A DNA stretch of 64,000 nucleotides, taken from positions 153,132-217,131 of the forward strand of contig JACTMJ010000021.1 of assembly GCA_014584705.1 (NCBI GenBank). The letters are read 5' to 3'. Shown here one piece after another: positions 19,891 through 29,370 of this stretch; position 1 is the first letter of the stretch; each line of letters begins with the position of its first letter. A program made the translations under genes and the position numbers. The notes under the pieces are model-generated. The model saw only the letters and a list, made by a program, of their open reading frames with translations, made no database searches and was not told where the DNA came from. The stretch is from Acidobacteriota bacterium. Its GTDB lineage: Bacteria; Acidobacteriota; Terriglobia; Bryobacterales; Bryobacteraceae.

Positions 19891-20917
19891 TTCCAGTCCC
19901 GCGACGCGCTCTCGCGCCTCAGCCTCTCTTGCTACACCAAGACGCTTCACGATCGCGATTCTCTCCAGTCTGGGCTTGCTGCTAGCGGTGCTTGCGCTCG
20001 CGCCTCTCATCGGTTCGGTACCTGTGAATCTCGGCGCGGCTCTCGCCGGGCGCAGCCCCGATGCGGAAATTCTCTTTCAGGCGCGCCTGCCCCGCGTTCT
20101 GCTGGCTCTTCTTGCCGGCGGGGCGCTCGCCGTGGCGGGGGTCCTGTTTCAGGCGCTCCTGCGCAATCCTCTGGCCACACCGTATACGCTCGGTGTTTCG
20201 AGTGGCGCGTCCCTGGGCGCCGTCATCGCCATCGTTACGGGGCTGCGCGCCGCCTTCCATCTCCCCGGCGTGTGGGTTTGCGCCTTCGCGGGAGCATTCC
20301 TCACCCTCGCCCTCGTGATTGGCGCGGGGCGAAGCGCCGGGCGCATCTCCGCCTTCACACTCCTGCTGGCGGGCGTTTCCGTGAACGCGATCTGTATTGC
20401 CGTGGTACTCTTCCTGCAGTACTTCAGTTCCCTCGCGCAATCCTTCGCCATCGTCCGCTGGCTCATGGGCGGAGTGGAACCTATCAGCTACCCTGCCCTC
20501 GCCGCGATTGCCGTTCTGGTAGGAATTGTCGTGGTGTATGTCTTCTCGCAGGCGCGCAATTGGAACTTGCTATCGGTAGGAGAAACCTGGGGTGCATCGC
20601 GCGGCGTTTCCGTGCAGCGCTTGATGATGGGCGGCTATCTGAGCGCTTCTCTGCTCACGGGCGCGGTCACCGCCATCACCGGGCCCATTGGCTTTGTGGG
20701 TCTCATCGTTCCCCACGCGTTGCGTATTCTCCTGGGGCCGGACCACCGTGTTCTGCTTCCCTGCGCGTTTTTGGCTGGCGCGGCGTTCCTGGCCGTCTGC
20801 GACACCGCCGCCCGCGTCATTCTCTCGCCCGCCGATGTTCCCGTGGGCGTAGTCACCGCCCTGCTCGGCGGACCCTTCTTCATTCTTCTCTTGCGCCGGC
20901 GCGGCCCCGGCGTCTGA
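19880..20917 (+). CDS. btuC: FecCD-type permease for corrinoid import
   Basis: A 345-aa membrane protein with about nine to ten hydrophobic helices and family motifs such as LPRVLLALLAGGALAVAGVL, GVSSGASLGAV and GPIGFVGLIVPH. It forms the membrane channel of a BtuCD-type importer. The ATG at 19880 overlaps the btuD end and is preceded by GAGAGG; a longer frame from 19829 lies inside btuD. The three genes form one riboswitch-controlled operon. Confidence 0.9.
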   Translation: MAVDSSPATRSRASASLATPRRFTIAILSSLGLLLAVLALAPLIGSVPVNLGAALAGRSPDAEILFQARLPRVLLALLAGGALAVAGVLFQALLRNPLATPYTLGVSSGASLGAVIAIVTGLRAAFHLPGVWVCAFAGAFLTLALVIGAGRSAGRISAFTLLLAGVSVNAICIAVVLFLQYFSSLAQSFAIVRWLMGGVEPISYPALAAIAVLVGIVVVYVFSQARNWNLLSVGETWGASRGVSVQRLMMGGYLSASLLTGAVTAITGPIGFVGLIVPHALRILLGPDHRVLLPCAFLAGAAFLAVCDTAARVILSPADVPVGVVTALLGGPFFILLLRRRGPGV

Positions 20918-20945
20918 TCGGTGCTTCTCCAGATAGGCCTGCTGC

Positions 20946-21158
20946 CTAATCCTGGTTATCCTGATACTCTTCGAGCCACGCCATCTGGATCGCTTCGAGT
21001 TTGCCCTCGTTCGATTTCGCCGGATCGTCCTGGAAGCCCTCCAGTTCGGTAATCCATTGCAGCAGGTCCGTGAAGCGCACTTTGAGCGGATCCTGTTCCG
21101 GAAATTTTTCCCACAGCGCGAATGCGATATCGTCGATGCGATCCCAGGTGTACACCAT
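20946..21158 (-). CDS. iscX: Fe-S assembly protein IscX
   Basis: A 70-aa acidic protein of the usual IscX length (TWDRIDDIAFALWEKFP at the N-terminus, then FTDLLQWITELEGF, ending with EAIQMAWLEEY). IscX binds IscS and iron and modulates cysteine desulfurase activity. It is the last gene of the isc operon. Its ATG overlaps the hscA stop by one base (TAATG), indicating coupling. Confidence 0.95.
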   Translation of the reverse strand: MVYTWDRIDDIAFALWEKFPEQDPLKVRFTDLLQWITELEGFQDDPAKSNEGKLEAIQMAWLEEYQDNQD

Positions 21159-23005
21159 TAGATCTTCGTCCCTTTCAGTGCGGTGTTGACGGCGGTATTC
21201 ATCATGTTCTCCGCCAGCGCCATCGTCGAATCATTCAATTCGTCGATCTTTGCGCGAATCAATTCGTAGTTGTCGGAATGATAAACCGTCAGCAGTTCAT
21301 TGTGCTTGCGTTCGATCCGCTCCCGGTCTTCCTCGCCCAGCGTATCCCACGCGGCGTTGCTCTTCGCTTTCTCCAGAGCAAGCAGGATCGAATCCGCCTC
21401 CACCCGCGCTTCGCGCACCTGCCGTTCGTGAAGATCCGCTTCGGCCTTCTCGAAGGATTCCTCGATCATCGCCTCCACCTGTGCATCGGTAAGCCCGTAC
21501 GACGGCTTCACCTCCACGGATTGCTCTTTTCCGGTCCGAACGTCGCGCGCGGTGACGTTGAGAATACCGTTCGCATCGATCAGGAATCGTACTTCGACCT
21601 TCGCCAGTCCGGCCGGCATCGGATCAATATTCCGGAGATCGAAGCGTGCCAGGCTCCGGCAATCCTTCACCAGTTCCCGCTCGCCTTGAACGACGTGAAT
21701 TAGCACGTTCTGCTGGCCGTCCACGGCCGTCGTGAATGTCTCGGATGCGCTCGCCGGAATGGTCGTATTGCGATGAATCAGTTTCGCCACCACACCGCCC
21801 ATCACCTCTATTCCCAGGGAGAGCGGCGTCACATCCAGCAACAATTTGTCTTCGACTGATCCGGTAAGGATCCCCGCCTGCACCGCTGCGCCCAGCGCCA
21901 CCACCTCGTCCGGGTTCAGCTCCGTATGCGGCTTGGCGCGGAACAGCCTCTCCACCGCCAGACGCACCAGCGGAATGCGCGTGGAGCCGCCCACCATCAC
22001 CACCTCATCGATCTCGCTCGCATCGAGACCGGCATCCTTGAGGCATTGGCGGCACGGGGCCAGCGTCTTTTCGACGAAGTCCGCAATTAACTGGTCAAAC
22101 TGTTCCCGCGTCAGTGCGCGCGTATAACTGCGCCCCTCATGCGCGAACTCAATGGATACCGCGGGAGCGAAGGACAATTCCTCTTTCGCGCGAATCACCG
22201 CGCGGCGCAGCCGCTGCACGATCTGATGCCGCGCGGAGACATCCTCGCCCCATTCGCTAGCCAGGTCTTCCAGAGCGATCGCAAGCAGCAGGTTGTCGAT
22301 ATCGTCGCCGCCCAGATGTGTGTCGCCGTTCGTGGCAAGTACTTCGAAAATGCCATTGTGCAGGCGCAGGATGGAGATATCGAAGGTTCCCCCGCCCAGG
22401 TCGTAGACCGCGATTACGCCTTCCTTCCGCTTATCGAGGCCATAGGCCAGGCTCGCGGCGGTGGGCTCGTTCACCAGCCGCAGCACATCGAGACCGGCGA
22501 TCCGTCCGGCGTCCCGCGTTGCCTGCCGCTGAGCGTCGTTGAAATATGCGGGCACCGTGATCACCGCCTGCCGGACGGTCTTGCCCGTGGCATACTCCGC
22601 GTTCGCCTTCAGGCGCTTGAGCACCTCGGCGGAAATCTCCGGCGGCGTCACCGTCTTCTCGCCCAATTGCAGCCGCAACACCGCGTCCTGATCCGCGGCC
22701 AAATGGAACGGGAAGAGCTTCAACTCTCCCTGAATATCTTCGGCGCGCTGGCCCATCAATCGTTTCACGGAGTAAACGGCCCGCTCGGGCTGCGTGAGCA
22801 GGGTTTCTCGCGCCGGTTCGCCAGCCACGAATTCGCCCGCCTCCGTATAGGCCACCACACTGTGCACGATTCTTTCGTGGTTGGGGCCTTCCAGTATCGC
22901 GGGGCCGGTCAGATCCATCCACGCCACCAGACTGTTCGTGGTGCCGAGATCAATTCCGACGACGGCACTGGAATCGCCGAAGTCAATTTGCAGAAGGTTG
23001 GCCAT
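21158..23005 (-). CDS. hscA: Fe-S assembly Hsp70 chaperone HscA
   Basis: A 615-aa Hsp70. The ATPase domain has [13 protein letters not shown] and [20 protein letters not shown], and the substrate domain follows from about residue 385. HscA binds the LPPVK motif of IscU and helps release clusters to apo-proteins. That motif is present in the IscU encoded upstream. Its position between hscB and iscX and the lack of grpE or dnaJ nearby support HscA rather than DnaK. Start ATG at 23005, 39 bases after hscB. Confidence 0.95.
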   Translation of the reverse strand: MANLLQIDFGDSSAVVGIDLGTTNSLVAWMDLTGPAILEGPNHERIVHSVVAYTEAGEFVAGEPARETLLTQPERAVYSVKRLMGQRAEDIQGELKLFPFHLAADQDAVLRLQLGEKTVTPPEISAEVLKRLKANAEYATGKTVRQAVITVPAYFNDAQRQATRDAGRIAGLDVLRLVNEPTAASLAYGLDKRKEGVIAVYDLGGGTFDISILRLHNGIFEVLATNGDTHLGGDDIDNLLLAIALEDLASEWGEDVSARHQIVQRLRRAVIRAKEELSFAPAVSIEFAHEGRSYTRALTREQFDQLIADFVEKTLAPCRQCLKDAGLDASEIDEVVMVGGSTRIPLVRLAVERLFRAKPHTELNPDEVVALGAAVQAGILTGSVEDKLLLDVTPLSLGIEVMGGVVAKLIHRNTTIPASASETFTTAVDGQQNVLIHVVQGERELVKDCRSLARFDLRNIDPMPAGLAKVEVRFLIDANGILNVTARDVRTGKEQSVEVKPSYGLTDAQVEAMIEESFEKAEADLHERQVREARVEADSILLALEKAKSNAAWDTLGEEDRERIERKHNELLTVYHSDNYELIRAKIDELNDSTMALAENMMNTAVNTALKGTKI

Positions 23006-23044
23006 GATTGTTCCTGAATGCCGGGACCCGCTCGCACGTACGTT

Positions 23045-23701
23045 CTAGGCTGTCTGCCCGGCGAGCGCCGCTTCCACGTCGCGCAGCAGATTCTGAATGT
23101 AACGGCGGCGGTTGAGAGAGCCGCGAATCTCGGCCAGCATCGCGCGCGAAACCGCCGTGTCCTCACCCGGACGGTTGCGGCGGGCAACGTCCCAGCGCGC
23201 AAAGGCTCCGACCAGGCCTTCATCGATCTCCGCGCGCATCGCTACAAAATTCGTGCGAGCGTCTTCGAGCGCCCCTCGCGCATCCTCGTCACCGGAGCGC
23301 AATTCCTCAAGCGCCATATTGAGTTCGAAGACCTCTTCGAGCAGTTCCGGTGGTACGTTGCTGGAGCGTTGCTGGCCTACGTCGAACCCGTGCCTCGCGA
23401 GCACATACTCGGCACGCTTCAACGGGTCGCGCAGCGTGCGATAGGCATCGTTCAGGAGCGAGCTGGCGCGCAACGAGAGATCCCGGTCCTCGGCGCTGGC
23501 CCGCGCGAAGCGATCCGGATGCAGTTGGCGGCTGCGGGCGTAGAAGGCTTCCTGCAGGTCGTCGAGGTCGATGTCCAGCGTCTCCGGATAGCCAAAAAAC
23601 GCGTAGAAATCCGGAGTCGCGCTCTCCGCTTGCGCGCGGATCTCCGGCGGAAAAACCGCGTCGCTGCTGGCGTGGCCGTTGCGGGAATTCGTTTGGTGCA
23701 T
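23045..23701 (-). CDS. hscB: Fe-S assembly J-domain co-chaperone HscB
   Basis: A 218-aa co-chaperone. The J-domain contains HPD at residues 61-63 (QLHPDRFA), and the C-terminal three-helix domain for IscU binding follows. An N-terminal tail of about 28 residues precedes the J-domain; the zinc-binding Cys pairs found in eukaryotic HSC20 are absent. It stimulates HscA ATPase and delivers IscU. The start overlaps the iscA stop by one base. Confidence 0.93.
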   Translation of the reverse strand: MHQTNSRNGHASSDAVFPPEIRAQAESATPDFYAFFGYPETLDIDLDDLQEAFYARSRQLHPDRFARASAEDRDLSLRASSLLNDAYRTLRDPLKRAEYVLARHGFDVGQQRSSNVPPELLEEVFELNMALEELRSGDEDARGALEDARTNFVAMRAEIDEGLVGAFARWDVARRNRPGEDTAVSRAMLAEIRGSLNRRRYIQNLLRDVEAALAGQTA

Positions 23702-24081
23702 CAGACGCTAAAGCTGGTTCCGCATCCGCAGGACTTCTTTGCGTTCGGGTTGTTGAACACGAAGCCGTTGTCCATGATCGTCTCTTTGTAGTCGAGAGTC
23801 ATCCCCTTCAGATACACAAGGCTCTTGGGATCGATAAAAATGCGGACGCCGCCCTCGAACTCGAGCACCGTATCCTTGGGGCGCTCCTTGGCGTCGAACT
23901 TGAATTGATAGCTCAACCCGGAGCATCCGCCACCCAGCACTCCCAGGCGCAGCCCGCCCGTCATGCCCTGTTTCTCGAACGTTTCCCGGATCGTCGCCAC
24001 CGCTTTCGGCGTCACAAAAATCGCGGGACCCTCCTCCTTCACCTCTTTGTCGGCGGCAATATTCGCAATGTCGATCATCAT
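23701..24081 (-). CDS. iscA: A-type Fe-S carrier IscA
   Basis: A 126-aa HesB/IscA protein. The three ligand Cys are present: Cys53 in GGGCSGLSY and Cys118 and Cys120 in SCGCG. It carries [4Fe-4S] or [2Fe-2S] clusters to target enzymes. The N-terminus is about 18 residues longer than in E. coli IscA. AGGAG lies upstream of a doubled ATG (24081 and 24078), either of which could be used. Confidence 0.93.
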   Translation of the reverse strand: MMIDIANIAADKEVKEEGPAIFVTPKAVATIRETFEKQGMTGGLRLGVLGGGCSGLSYQFKFDAKERPKDTVLEFEGGVRIFIDPKSLVYLKGMTLDYKETIMDNGFVFNNPNAKKSCGCGTSFSV

Positions 24082-24193
24082 CTGGCTCCTGGGTTTGTTG
24101 AACGGTATTCGGAATCACCGAGGGAGGGCGGCCTCCCGCGAAGCGTCCGTCCCAGTAGGACGCTCCCCGCGCGGCTGTCCACCCACCGATTCG

Positions 24194-24604
24194 CTATGCG
24201 TTGACGGCGCTGCCTTCGCGGACGCTCGCTTTCGCTTTGTAATCCGCTATCGCCGCCTTGATCGCGTCTTCGGCTAGCACCGAACAGTGGATCTTCACCG
24301 GCGGCAGCGCCAGCTCGTTCACAATGTCCGTATTCTTGATGGCCAGCGCTTCGTCTACGCTCTTGCCCTTCAGCCACTCCGTGGCGAGGGAAGAGCTTGC
24401 GATGGCGCTGCCGCAGCCGAATGTCTTGAACTTTGCTTCTTCAATGATGCCGGTTGCGGGGTCCACCTTCACTTGCAGCTTCATGACGTCGCCGCATTCC
24501 GGCGCCCCCACCATGCCCGTCCCCACGGAGGGATCCTTCTTATCGAGGGAGCCTACGTTGCGCGGGTTATTGTAGTGGTCGAGAACTTTGTCTGAGTAAG
24601 CCAT
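24194..24604 (-). CDS. iscU: Fe-S scaffold IscU
   Basis: A 136-aa scaffold protein. Ligand residues Cys37 (APECGD, with Asp39), Cys64 (FGCGSA) and Cys107 (HCSVLAEDA) are all present, as is the HscA recognition motif LPPVK at 100-104. Clusters are built here from sulfur supplied by IscS. The C-terminal extension after the family end is short and Ala-rich. Confidence 0.96.
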   Translation of the reverse strand: MAYSDKVLDHYNNPRNVGSLDKKDPSVGTGMVGAPECGDVMKLQVKVDPATGIIEEAKFKTFGCGSAIASSSLATEWLKGKSVDEALAIKNTDIVNELALPPVKIHCSVLAEDAIKAAIADYKAKASVREGSAVNA

Positions 24605-24655
24605 CTCTATTCTGTCTCCTTGTCCCTTGTCTCCAGAGTTCCTCTGTCGCGTCCC

Positions 24656-25870
24656 CTAGTGAGCCGCCCATTCGATCTTGGTAAGGTCGACGCCTTCCTT
24701 TACCAGTTCATAGAGCGGAGATAGCTCACGAAGCTTGTTCACGATCCGGATGATGCTGTCGGCGGCGTACTCCACTTCCTCTTCCGTCGTGAAACGGCCC
24801 AAGCCAAAGCGGATGGAGCTATGGGCGAGGTCGTCACCCTTGCCCAGCGCCTTCAGGACGTAACTCGGCTCCAACGTGGCAGAGGTACAGGCCGAACCGC
24901 TCGAAACCGCGATATCGTGGATCCCCATCAGCAGGCTCTCGCCTTCCACATAGGCGAAGCTGATGTTCAAATTGTTCGGCAGACGATGCTCCATGGAACC
25001 ATTGACAAAGACCTCGTCAAGTTCGCTCGTCAGGCGGTGCATCAGCTTGTCCCGCAACGCGCCCAGCCGCTTGCCCTCCTCTTCCATCTCCTGCTGGCAG
25101 AGTTCGCAGGCCTTCCCCAACCCGACAATGCCGGGCACGTTCAGAGTGCCGCTGCGCATGCCGCGTTCGTGCCCGCCGCCGTCGATCTGCGCCGTCAGTT
25201 GCACGCGCGGAGACTTGCGGCGCACATAGAGAGCGCCCACGCCCTTCGGCCCGTACATTTTGTGGCCCGAGAGGGAAAGCAGGTCCACGTTGTCCTTGAT
25301 CACATTCACCGGCACCTTGCCCACGGCCTGTGTGGCGTCCGAGTGAAAGAGCACCCCGCGCTCCTTGCAGATCGCGCCGATTTCCCGGATTGGCTGAATC
25401 ACGCCAATCTCGTTGTTGGCGTACATGATGCTCACGAGAATCGTCTTGTCCGTGATCGCCTCGCGCAACTGCTCCAGATCGATTAGTCCGTCCGGCTGCA
25501 GCGGAAGATACGTCACCTTGTAGCCGTGCTTTTCCAGCCGCTTGCACGTGTCCAGAACGGCCTTGTGCTCGGTCGCCGCCGTGATGATGTGGTTCCCGCG
25601 CTCGGCGTACATCTCGGCCACGCCCTTGATGGCCAGGTTATTGCTCTCCGTGGCGCCGCTCGTGAAAACAATTTCCTTCTTGTTCGCGCAGATCAGCGAA
25701 GCCACCTGCTCGCGAGCAGTCTCCGTTGCCTCCTCGGCTTCCCATCCGAAACTGTGGTTTCGGCTCGCTGCATTCCCAAAACGAGCCCCCAGGTACGGGA
25801 GCATTGCATCGAGCACCCGGGGATCCATCGGCGTCGTGGCGTGATTGTCGAGATAAATCGGCGTCTGCAT
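24656..25870 (-). CDS. iscS: Cysteine desulfurase IscS
   Basis: A 404-aa PLP enzyme that converts cysteine to alanine and passes sulfur to IscU. The PLP Lys is in [12 protein letters not shown], and the mobile loop Cys is in [14 protein letters not shown]. The N-terminal [15 protein letters not shown] is typical of the IscS/NifS group I. It follows iscR by seven bases and precedes iscU by 51 bases. Confidence 0.96.
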   Translation of the reverse strand: MQTPIYLDNHATTPMDPRVLDAMLPYLGARFGNAASRNHSFGWEAEEATETAREQVASLICANKKEIVFTSGATESNNLAIKGVAEMYAERGNHIITAATEHKAVLDTCKRLEKHGYKVTYLPLQPDGLIDLEQLREAITDKTILVSIMYANNEIGVIQPIREIGAICKERGVLFHSDATQAVGKVPVNVIKDNVDLLSLSGHKMYGPKGVGALYVRRKSPRVQLTAQIDGGGHERGMRSGTLNVPGIVGLGKACELCQQEMEEEGKRLGALRDKLMHRLTSELDEVFVNGSMEHRLPNNLNISFAYVEGESLLMGIHDIAVSSGSACTSATLEPSYVLKALGKGDDLAHSSIRFGLGRFTTEEEVEYAADSIIRIVNKLRELSPLYELVKEGVDLTKIEWAAH

Positions 25871-25877
25871 ATTTCGG

Positions 25878-26363
25878 TTAAGACCTCACAAATTCTTCAA
25901 GCGCGACAAGAGTTCCGCCCCCCGTCGGTTTCCTGGCCGGGTGCCCCGTCGGAATGTCACCGGTAGAAATATCGGCGATCGTAATACTGTTCAGCAGGTT
26001 GCTGATCGCATCGTGGACCTTGCGTAACGGCTCGCGCACGGTACAGTTGCGGGCGTGGTCGCAATCACTTTCTTCCTGAAAACAGGACGTCAAAATCACC
26101 GGCCCATCGATCGTGTGGATCACTTCCAGCACGCTGATCTCCGACGACGGTCTCGCCAGCCGGTACCCGCCGTTCGTTCCCTGCAGCGATTCCAGGAATC
26201 CCGTCCGCGCCAGCCGCTGCAACACCTTAGAAAGCAGCGGCAGCGGAACCCCGTACGTATCCGCGATCTGCTTCGCGCTCGAACTCTCGTCCTGGCGCGC
26301 GGACATCGCCAGATGCCGCAGGGCGATCAGGCCGTAATCCGCCTTTTTGGTGAGCTTCAGCAT
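25878..26363 (-). CDS. iscR: Rrf2-family Fe-S regulator IscR
   Basis: A 161-aa winged-helix regulator. The DNA-binding part reads [14 protein letters not shown] through NGGYRLARP. Three Cys (94, 101 and 107) lie at the spacing expected for a [2Fe-2S] cluster. With cluster bound, IscR represses its own operon. It is the first gene of the isc operon and has a clear promoter and an operator-like palindrome immediately upstream. Confidence 0.93.
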   Translation of the reverse strand: MLKLTKKADYGLIALRHLAMSARQDESSSAKQIADTYGVPLPLLSKVLQRLARTGFLESLQGTNGGYRLARPSSEISVLEVIHTIDGPVILTSCFQEESDCDHARNCTVREPLRKVHDAISNLLNSITIADISTGDIPTGHPARKPTGGGTLVALEEFVRS

Positions 26364-26383
26364 GTCTCTGGAAAATCCAACAG

Positions 26384-26398
26384 GGACTCTTTCGGTCC
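26384..26398 (-). promoter_or_regulatory. IscR-like operator (type 1)
   Basis: On the minus strand the site reads GGACCGAAAGAGTCC, an inverted repeat with a GAAAG centre. It resembles the type-1 IscR consensus of GACT and AGTC arms around a five-base AT-rich centre. It lies just downstream of the predicted transcription start of iscR, where binding would block transcription. Confidence 0.5.
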
Positions 26399-26407
26399 TA
26401 CTTATAT

Positions 26408-26436
26408 ATCATAGCGGCCGCAACCACAGGGGTCAA
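26408..26436 (-). promoter_or_regulatory. Sigma70 promoter of the isc operon
   Basis: On the minus strand, TTGACC (26436-26431), a 17-base spacer and TATGAT (26413-26408). This is a near-consensus promoter 45 bases upstream of the iscR start codon. Confidence 0.7.
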
Positions 26437-26534
26437 TGATTCTTCCACCCCTACGGAACAGATGCGACGCCCGCGGAAAGGATTCGGTACCGGGCACAAA
26501 TCCCTTCGTTCCCGCACGCATCCGCCGTCAGCCT

Positions 26535-27806
26535 CTATTGCAGCGCCTTCGCCATCGCCCGCACCAATTCGCCCCCGAATTGTTGCCGCTGCTCACTAGA
26601 GGGCCACCCGCCCAGCTTTCCGTTCCGGGCCGTCATCTGCTCCATGCGCATCGCACAGACGCCGAACTCCGTCTGCAATCCCTGGCCCACGCTCATTCGC
26701 CCCCCCGCTCCGGCAACCGACATCACTTCCGCCGCACGCACGGGCGCTGGGTCGTTCTTTCGCTTGGACTTGTCCTTCTTTTCTTTCTTATTCTTCTGCT
26801 TGGAACTGGCGGAGCGTTGGACCTTCTGCGCTGCCCTCCGCACCGGGTTAAACGTGGTTTCCGCCGCGAGGATCCCAACAAGCTTTTCTACCAGTTGGCG
26901 GCACGGCGTCGGACCCTCGATATACTCCTCCGTTCCGCCGGTATGCACGCTCAGAAACGCATCGATGCGGTTGCCCGCGTCCAGCCATGCCTTGATCGCT
27001 CCGTGCTGCGCGGCAATCTCCGGTTCCTTAGCCGCGTCGATGGCATCCCAGTGGCGGTTCAGATCGTAACCCTTGCGGTTGAAGCGCACCCCGCCGTGGA
27101 CGACGCCGTCCGGGTCCGCCATCGGAAAAATCTTCCAGATGGCCGCGCGCCGCAACCCGGCGGCCTCTTCGCTTTCGGAGAGCAGCGCCCGCACCGCCCC
27201 GTCGCCCACCCAGGAACTGCCGCTCTCCCCGGCATACTGGCGGAACATCAGCCAAATCGTCTTCTTCCCCTCCCCAGGCGTCGCGGCGTCCGTAATCGTC
27301 CAGAGCGGAATCTCGCGGCCCTCTACCGTCTTGCCCGCGGATTCACGCCGCAGCATCGAGTTCGCTCCAACCGCGCTCTCGAGCAGGCCAAATTCCCTTT
27401 CTGTATAGGGCGGCGACTGTGCAATCCAAAACGGAGCTTGTTCCGGCGTGAAGCGAAACGACAGCCGGAGACGCTGCGCGTCCCAATCGACCGCCGGGAA
27501 GTGGGCCCAATGAATGCCGTCGTAGCTATAAACCGGGTGCGTGTGCTCGTCGATGGCGTGCGCCCCGAACTGGCCGTTGCCCTCTCCCGCCAAATCGGAA
27601 AGCTCAATCAGCAGTTCCTGTTTGGGGTATCCGTCGACGCGAAAATAAAACCAGTTCGCTTCCCGGTTCCGCCCGTCCTGGTCAACTTGCCCCTCCACGC
27701 TGATCACCACATGGTTTTCGGCAAGCCACTCCACGCCGCCCGCGCTTCCGCCGGGAAAATCGGTGAAAACCGGGGCCACGAGGAAGGCAAGCAGCAGCGC
27801 GACCAT
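26535..27806 (-). CDS. M14 carboxypeptidase-like protein with an altered zinc site
   Basis: A 423-aa protein with a signal peptide (MVALLLAFLVAPVFTD), a beta-sandwich N-domain and an M14 domain of the cytosolic-carboxypeptidase (AGBL) type. The substrate motif DLNR is at 248-251, and the third zinc ligand is plausibly His288 in LSVHTGG. The first ligand of the HxxE motif is replaced: the segment reads YAGE (191-194) where His is expected. A Lys-rich linker (about 335-350) interrupts the C-terminal part. A distal Glu near FGVCAMRMEQM may be the catalytic Glu. Activity is therefore doubtful. TACAAT lies six bases before the ATG, so the mRNA may be leaderless; a longer frame to 27869 has no signal peptide. 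Confidence 0.75.
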   Translation of the reverse strand: MVALLLAFLVAPVFTDFPGGSAGGVEWLAENHVVISVEGQVDQDGRNREANWFYFRVDGYPKQELLIELSDLAGEGNGQFGAHAIDEHTHPVYSYDGIHWAHFPAVDWDAQRLRLSFRFTPEQAPFWIAQSPPYTEREFGLLESAVGANSMLRRESAGKTVEGREIPLWTITDAATPGEGKKTIWLMFRQYAGESGSSWVGDGAVRALLSESEEAAGLRRAAIWKIFPMADPDGVVHGGVRFNRKGYDLNRHWDAIDAAKEPEIAAQHGAIKAWLDAGNRIDAFLSVHTGGTEEYIEGPTPCRQLVEKLVGILAAETTFNPVRRAAQKVQRSASSKQKNKKEKKDKSKRKNDPAPVRAAEVMSVAGAGGRMSVGQGLQTEFGVCAMRMEQMTARNGKLGGWPSSEQRQQFGGELVRAMAKALQ

Positions 27807-27912
27807 GCCGTAATTGTATCGAATGATTCCGGATTGCAGACGAAATGAACACCGGATCAAGCCATCCACATGAGGCCATCATGTAAACTTCGTCGAAAGG
27901 AGTTTCTTCCCC

Positions 27913-28452
27913 ATGCGCACACCTTCCCGCCGGCGTCTGTTTGTTTTGCTGTGCCCGCTCCTCTGCTGGTCCTGCGCCAGCGTTGCCCCCGCGCCGCCCG
28001 GAAAAGAGGAACCAGCCACGATCTTTCTGGTGCGCCACGCGGAGAAAGCGAGCGAGGCGAACGATGCGCCTCTCTCCGAAACCGGGCGCGAGCGTGCGCG
28101 GACCCTCGCCCGCGTGCTGGGCGAAGCGGGAATCGAAACCATTTACACCACGGAATACGTCCGCAACATCGAAACGGCCAAACCGCTGGCGGACGCGCTT
28201 CGTATCACCCCCGCGATCATTCCCGCGGCGGACCTGGACGCCCTCGCCGCCCGCCTCCGCGCCATTCCGCCCGGCGGTGCCGCGCTGGTGGTAAGCCACA
28301 CGGACCGCTTGCCCCTCATCGGCCAAAAGCTCGGCGTCCGCATTCCCGAAGTCGCCCACACGGAATTCGACCGGCTCACCATCGTCACGCTGTCGAAAGA
28401 GAGTGCATCCGCAAGAATTCTGCGCTACGGCGCGCCGTCCGCGCCGCGCTAG
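27913..28452 (+). CDS. Exported histidine phosphatase family (SixA-like) protein
   Basis: A 179-aa protein with an N-terminal signal (RRRLFVLLCPLLCW). Cys21 just after the hydrophobic stretch could serve as a lipoprotein site, though the lipobox is not classical. The histidine phosphatase core has the catalytic RHAEK at 41-45 and a second His in VVSHTDRL. Family members dephosphorylate phosphohistidine or small phosphoesters; the target here is unknown. The ribosome site AAGGAG is 12 bases upstream of ATG at 27913. Confidence 0.82.
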   Translation: MRTPSRRRLFVLLCPLLCWSCASVAPAPPGKEEPATIFLVRHAEKASEANDAPLSETGRERARTLARVLGEAGIETIYTTEYVRNIETAKPLADALRITPAIIPAADLDALAARLRAIPPGGAALVVSHTDRLPLIGQKLGVRIPEVAHTEFDRLTIVTLSKESASARILRYGAPSAPR

Positions 28453-28503
28453 CCCGCCGTGTTCCGCACACGGGCCAATGCGCCGCGGAAAACCGTACCG
28501 CCC

Positions 28504-29184
28504 CTACTCTCCCCGCGCGCCCGTGAGTGTCCCGCTGTACTCGCCGAAACTCCAGGAACCCGCGATCTGCTTCCCGCTCACCTTGCCCGTTAGCTTGAGA
28601 TCGGCCGCGAACCCGGCATCCGGTGAGAAGAACTCCTTCAACACCAGAGTGAGCACCCCGTCCTTGAACGAGCCCGTCACGGGCAGTTCCCCGGACTTTC
28701 CGCTCACCGTTTCGCCACTCACGCGGATATCCACCTGCCTCGGCTTGTCTCCCGCTTCCGTAATCAGCAGGAAATTCCAAACTCCGTTCACGTCGGAGCC
28801 CTCAGCCGTCGAGGAAGCGGCAAGCGTCCCCTTCATCGCGCCCGTATAGTCGCCAAAGCGCCAGGTCCCGGCGACCTTGTCCCCCGTCACCACGCCTTCC
28901 AGCGCAAACTCCGCCTTCATCCCCGCTTCGGGCGAATAAAAATCCGGGATCTTCAGCGAGAGCTTCCCGTCGCGAAACGTGCCCTTCATCTCCTGGTTCA
29001 TCATCGGGCCGCTCACATTCTCGCCATCGGACTTGAGCGTGATGGAGACCGGCCGGTCACCGGCTTCGGTGAGAAACACCAGGTTCCACGTTCCGTCCAC
29101 CCCGGCCAGCAGACCGGAAGACGCGGCAATGAGGAAAAGCGCCAGAAGCACCGGGCGCGCGGCAGGGAACTTCGTTGGATGCAT
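28504..29184 (-). CDS. Exported protein with two tandem beta-rich repeats
   Basis: A 226-aa protein with a signal peptide (about residues 1-27). The mature part consists of two homologous units of about 95 residues. Each begins with W-N-hydrophobic and TEAGD (GTWNLVFLTEAGDRP; GVWNFLLITEAGDKP) and ends with GTWRFGDYTGAMKGTL or GSWSFGEYSGTLTGAR. Small beta-barrel folds of the lipocalin-like type are likely. No known family is recognised. The ATG at 29184 has GGAGG 11 bases upstream; the longer frame upstream is an artefact. Confidence 0.72.
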   Translation of the reverse strand: MHPTKFPAARPVLLALFLIAASSGLLAGVDGTWNLVFLTEAGDRPVSITLKSDGENVSGPMMNQEMKGTFRDGKLSLKIPDFYSPEAGMKAEFALEGVVTGDKVAGTWRFGDYTGAMKGTLAASSTAEGSDVNGVWNFLLITEAGDKPRQVDIRVSGETVSGKSGELPVTGSFKDGVLTLVLKEFFSPDAGFAADLKLTGKVSGKQIAGSWSFGEYSGTLTGARGE

Positions 29185-29370
29185 GGGATTTGCTGCCTCC
29201 GCGAGAGGAAAGTGTCGGCCGACTCGGCCCTTCCCACAGAATGCCATAGTTCCAATACCCTGGTTCCCGGTGCCCGGCTTTCCGCCCTTCCGGGAACCGG
29301 GGCGCCGCATGCCGCTTGCCCGGATGGCGATATCCTGGAAGAAAGAAGACTCTGGAGATGCCTCGCGGCA

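Noticed and set aside
26436..27848. Plus-strand open frame of 470 codons opposite the M14 gene
   Set aside because: Antisense shadow. The minus-strand frame has a signal peptide and family motifs; this one has none.
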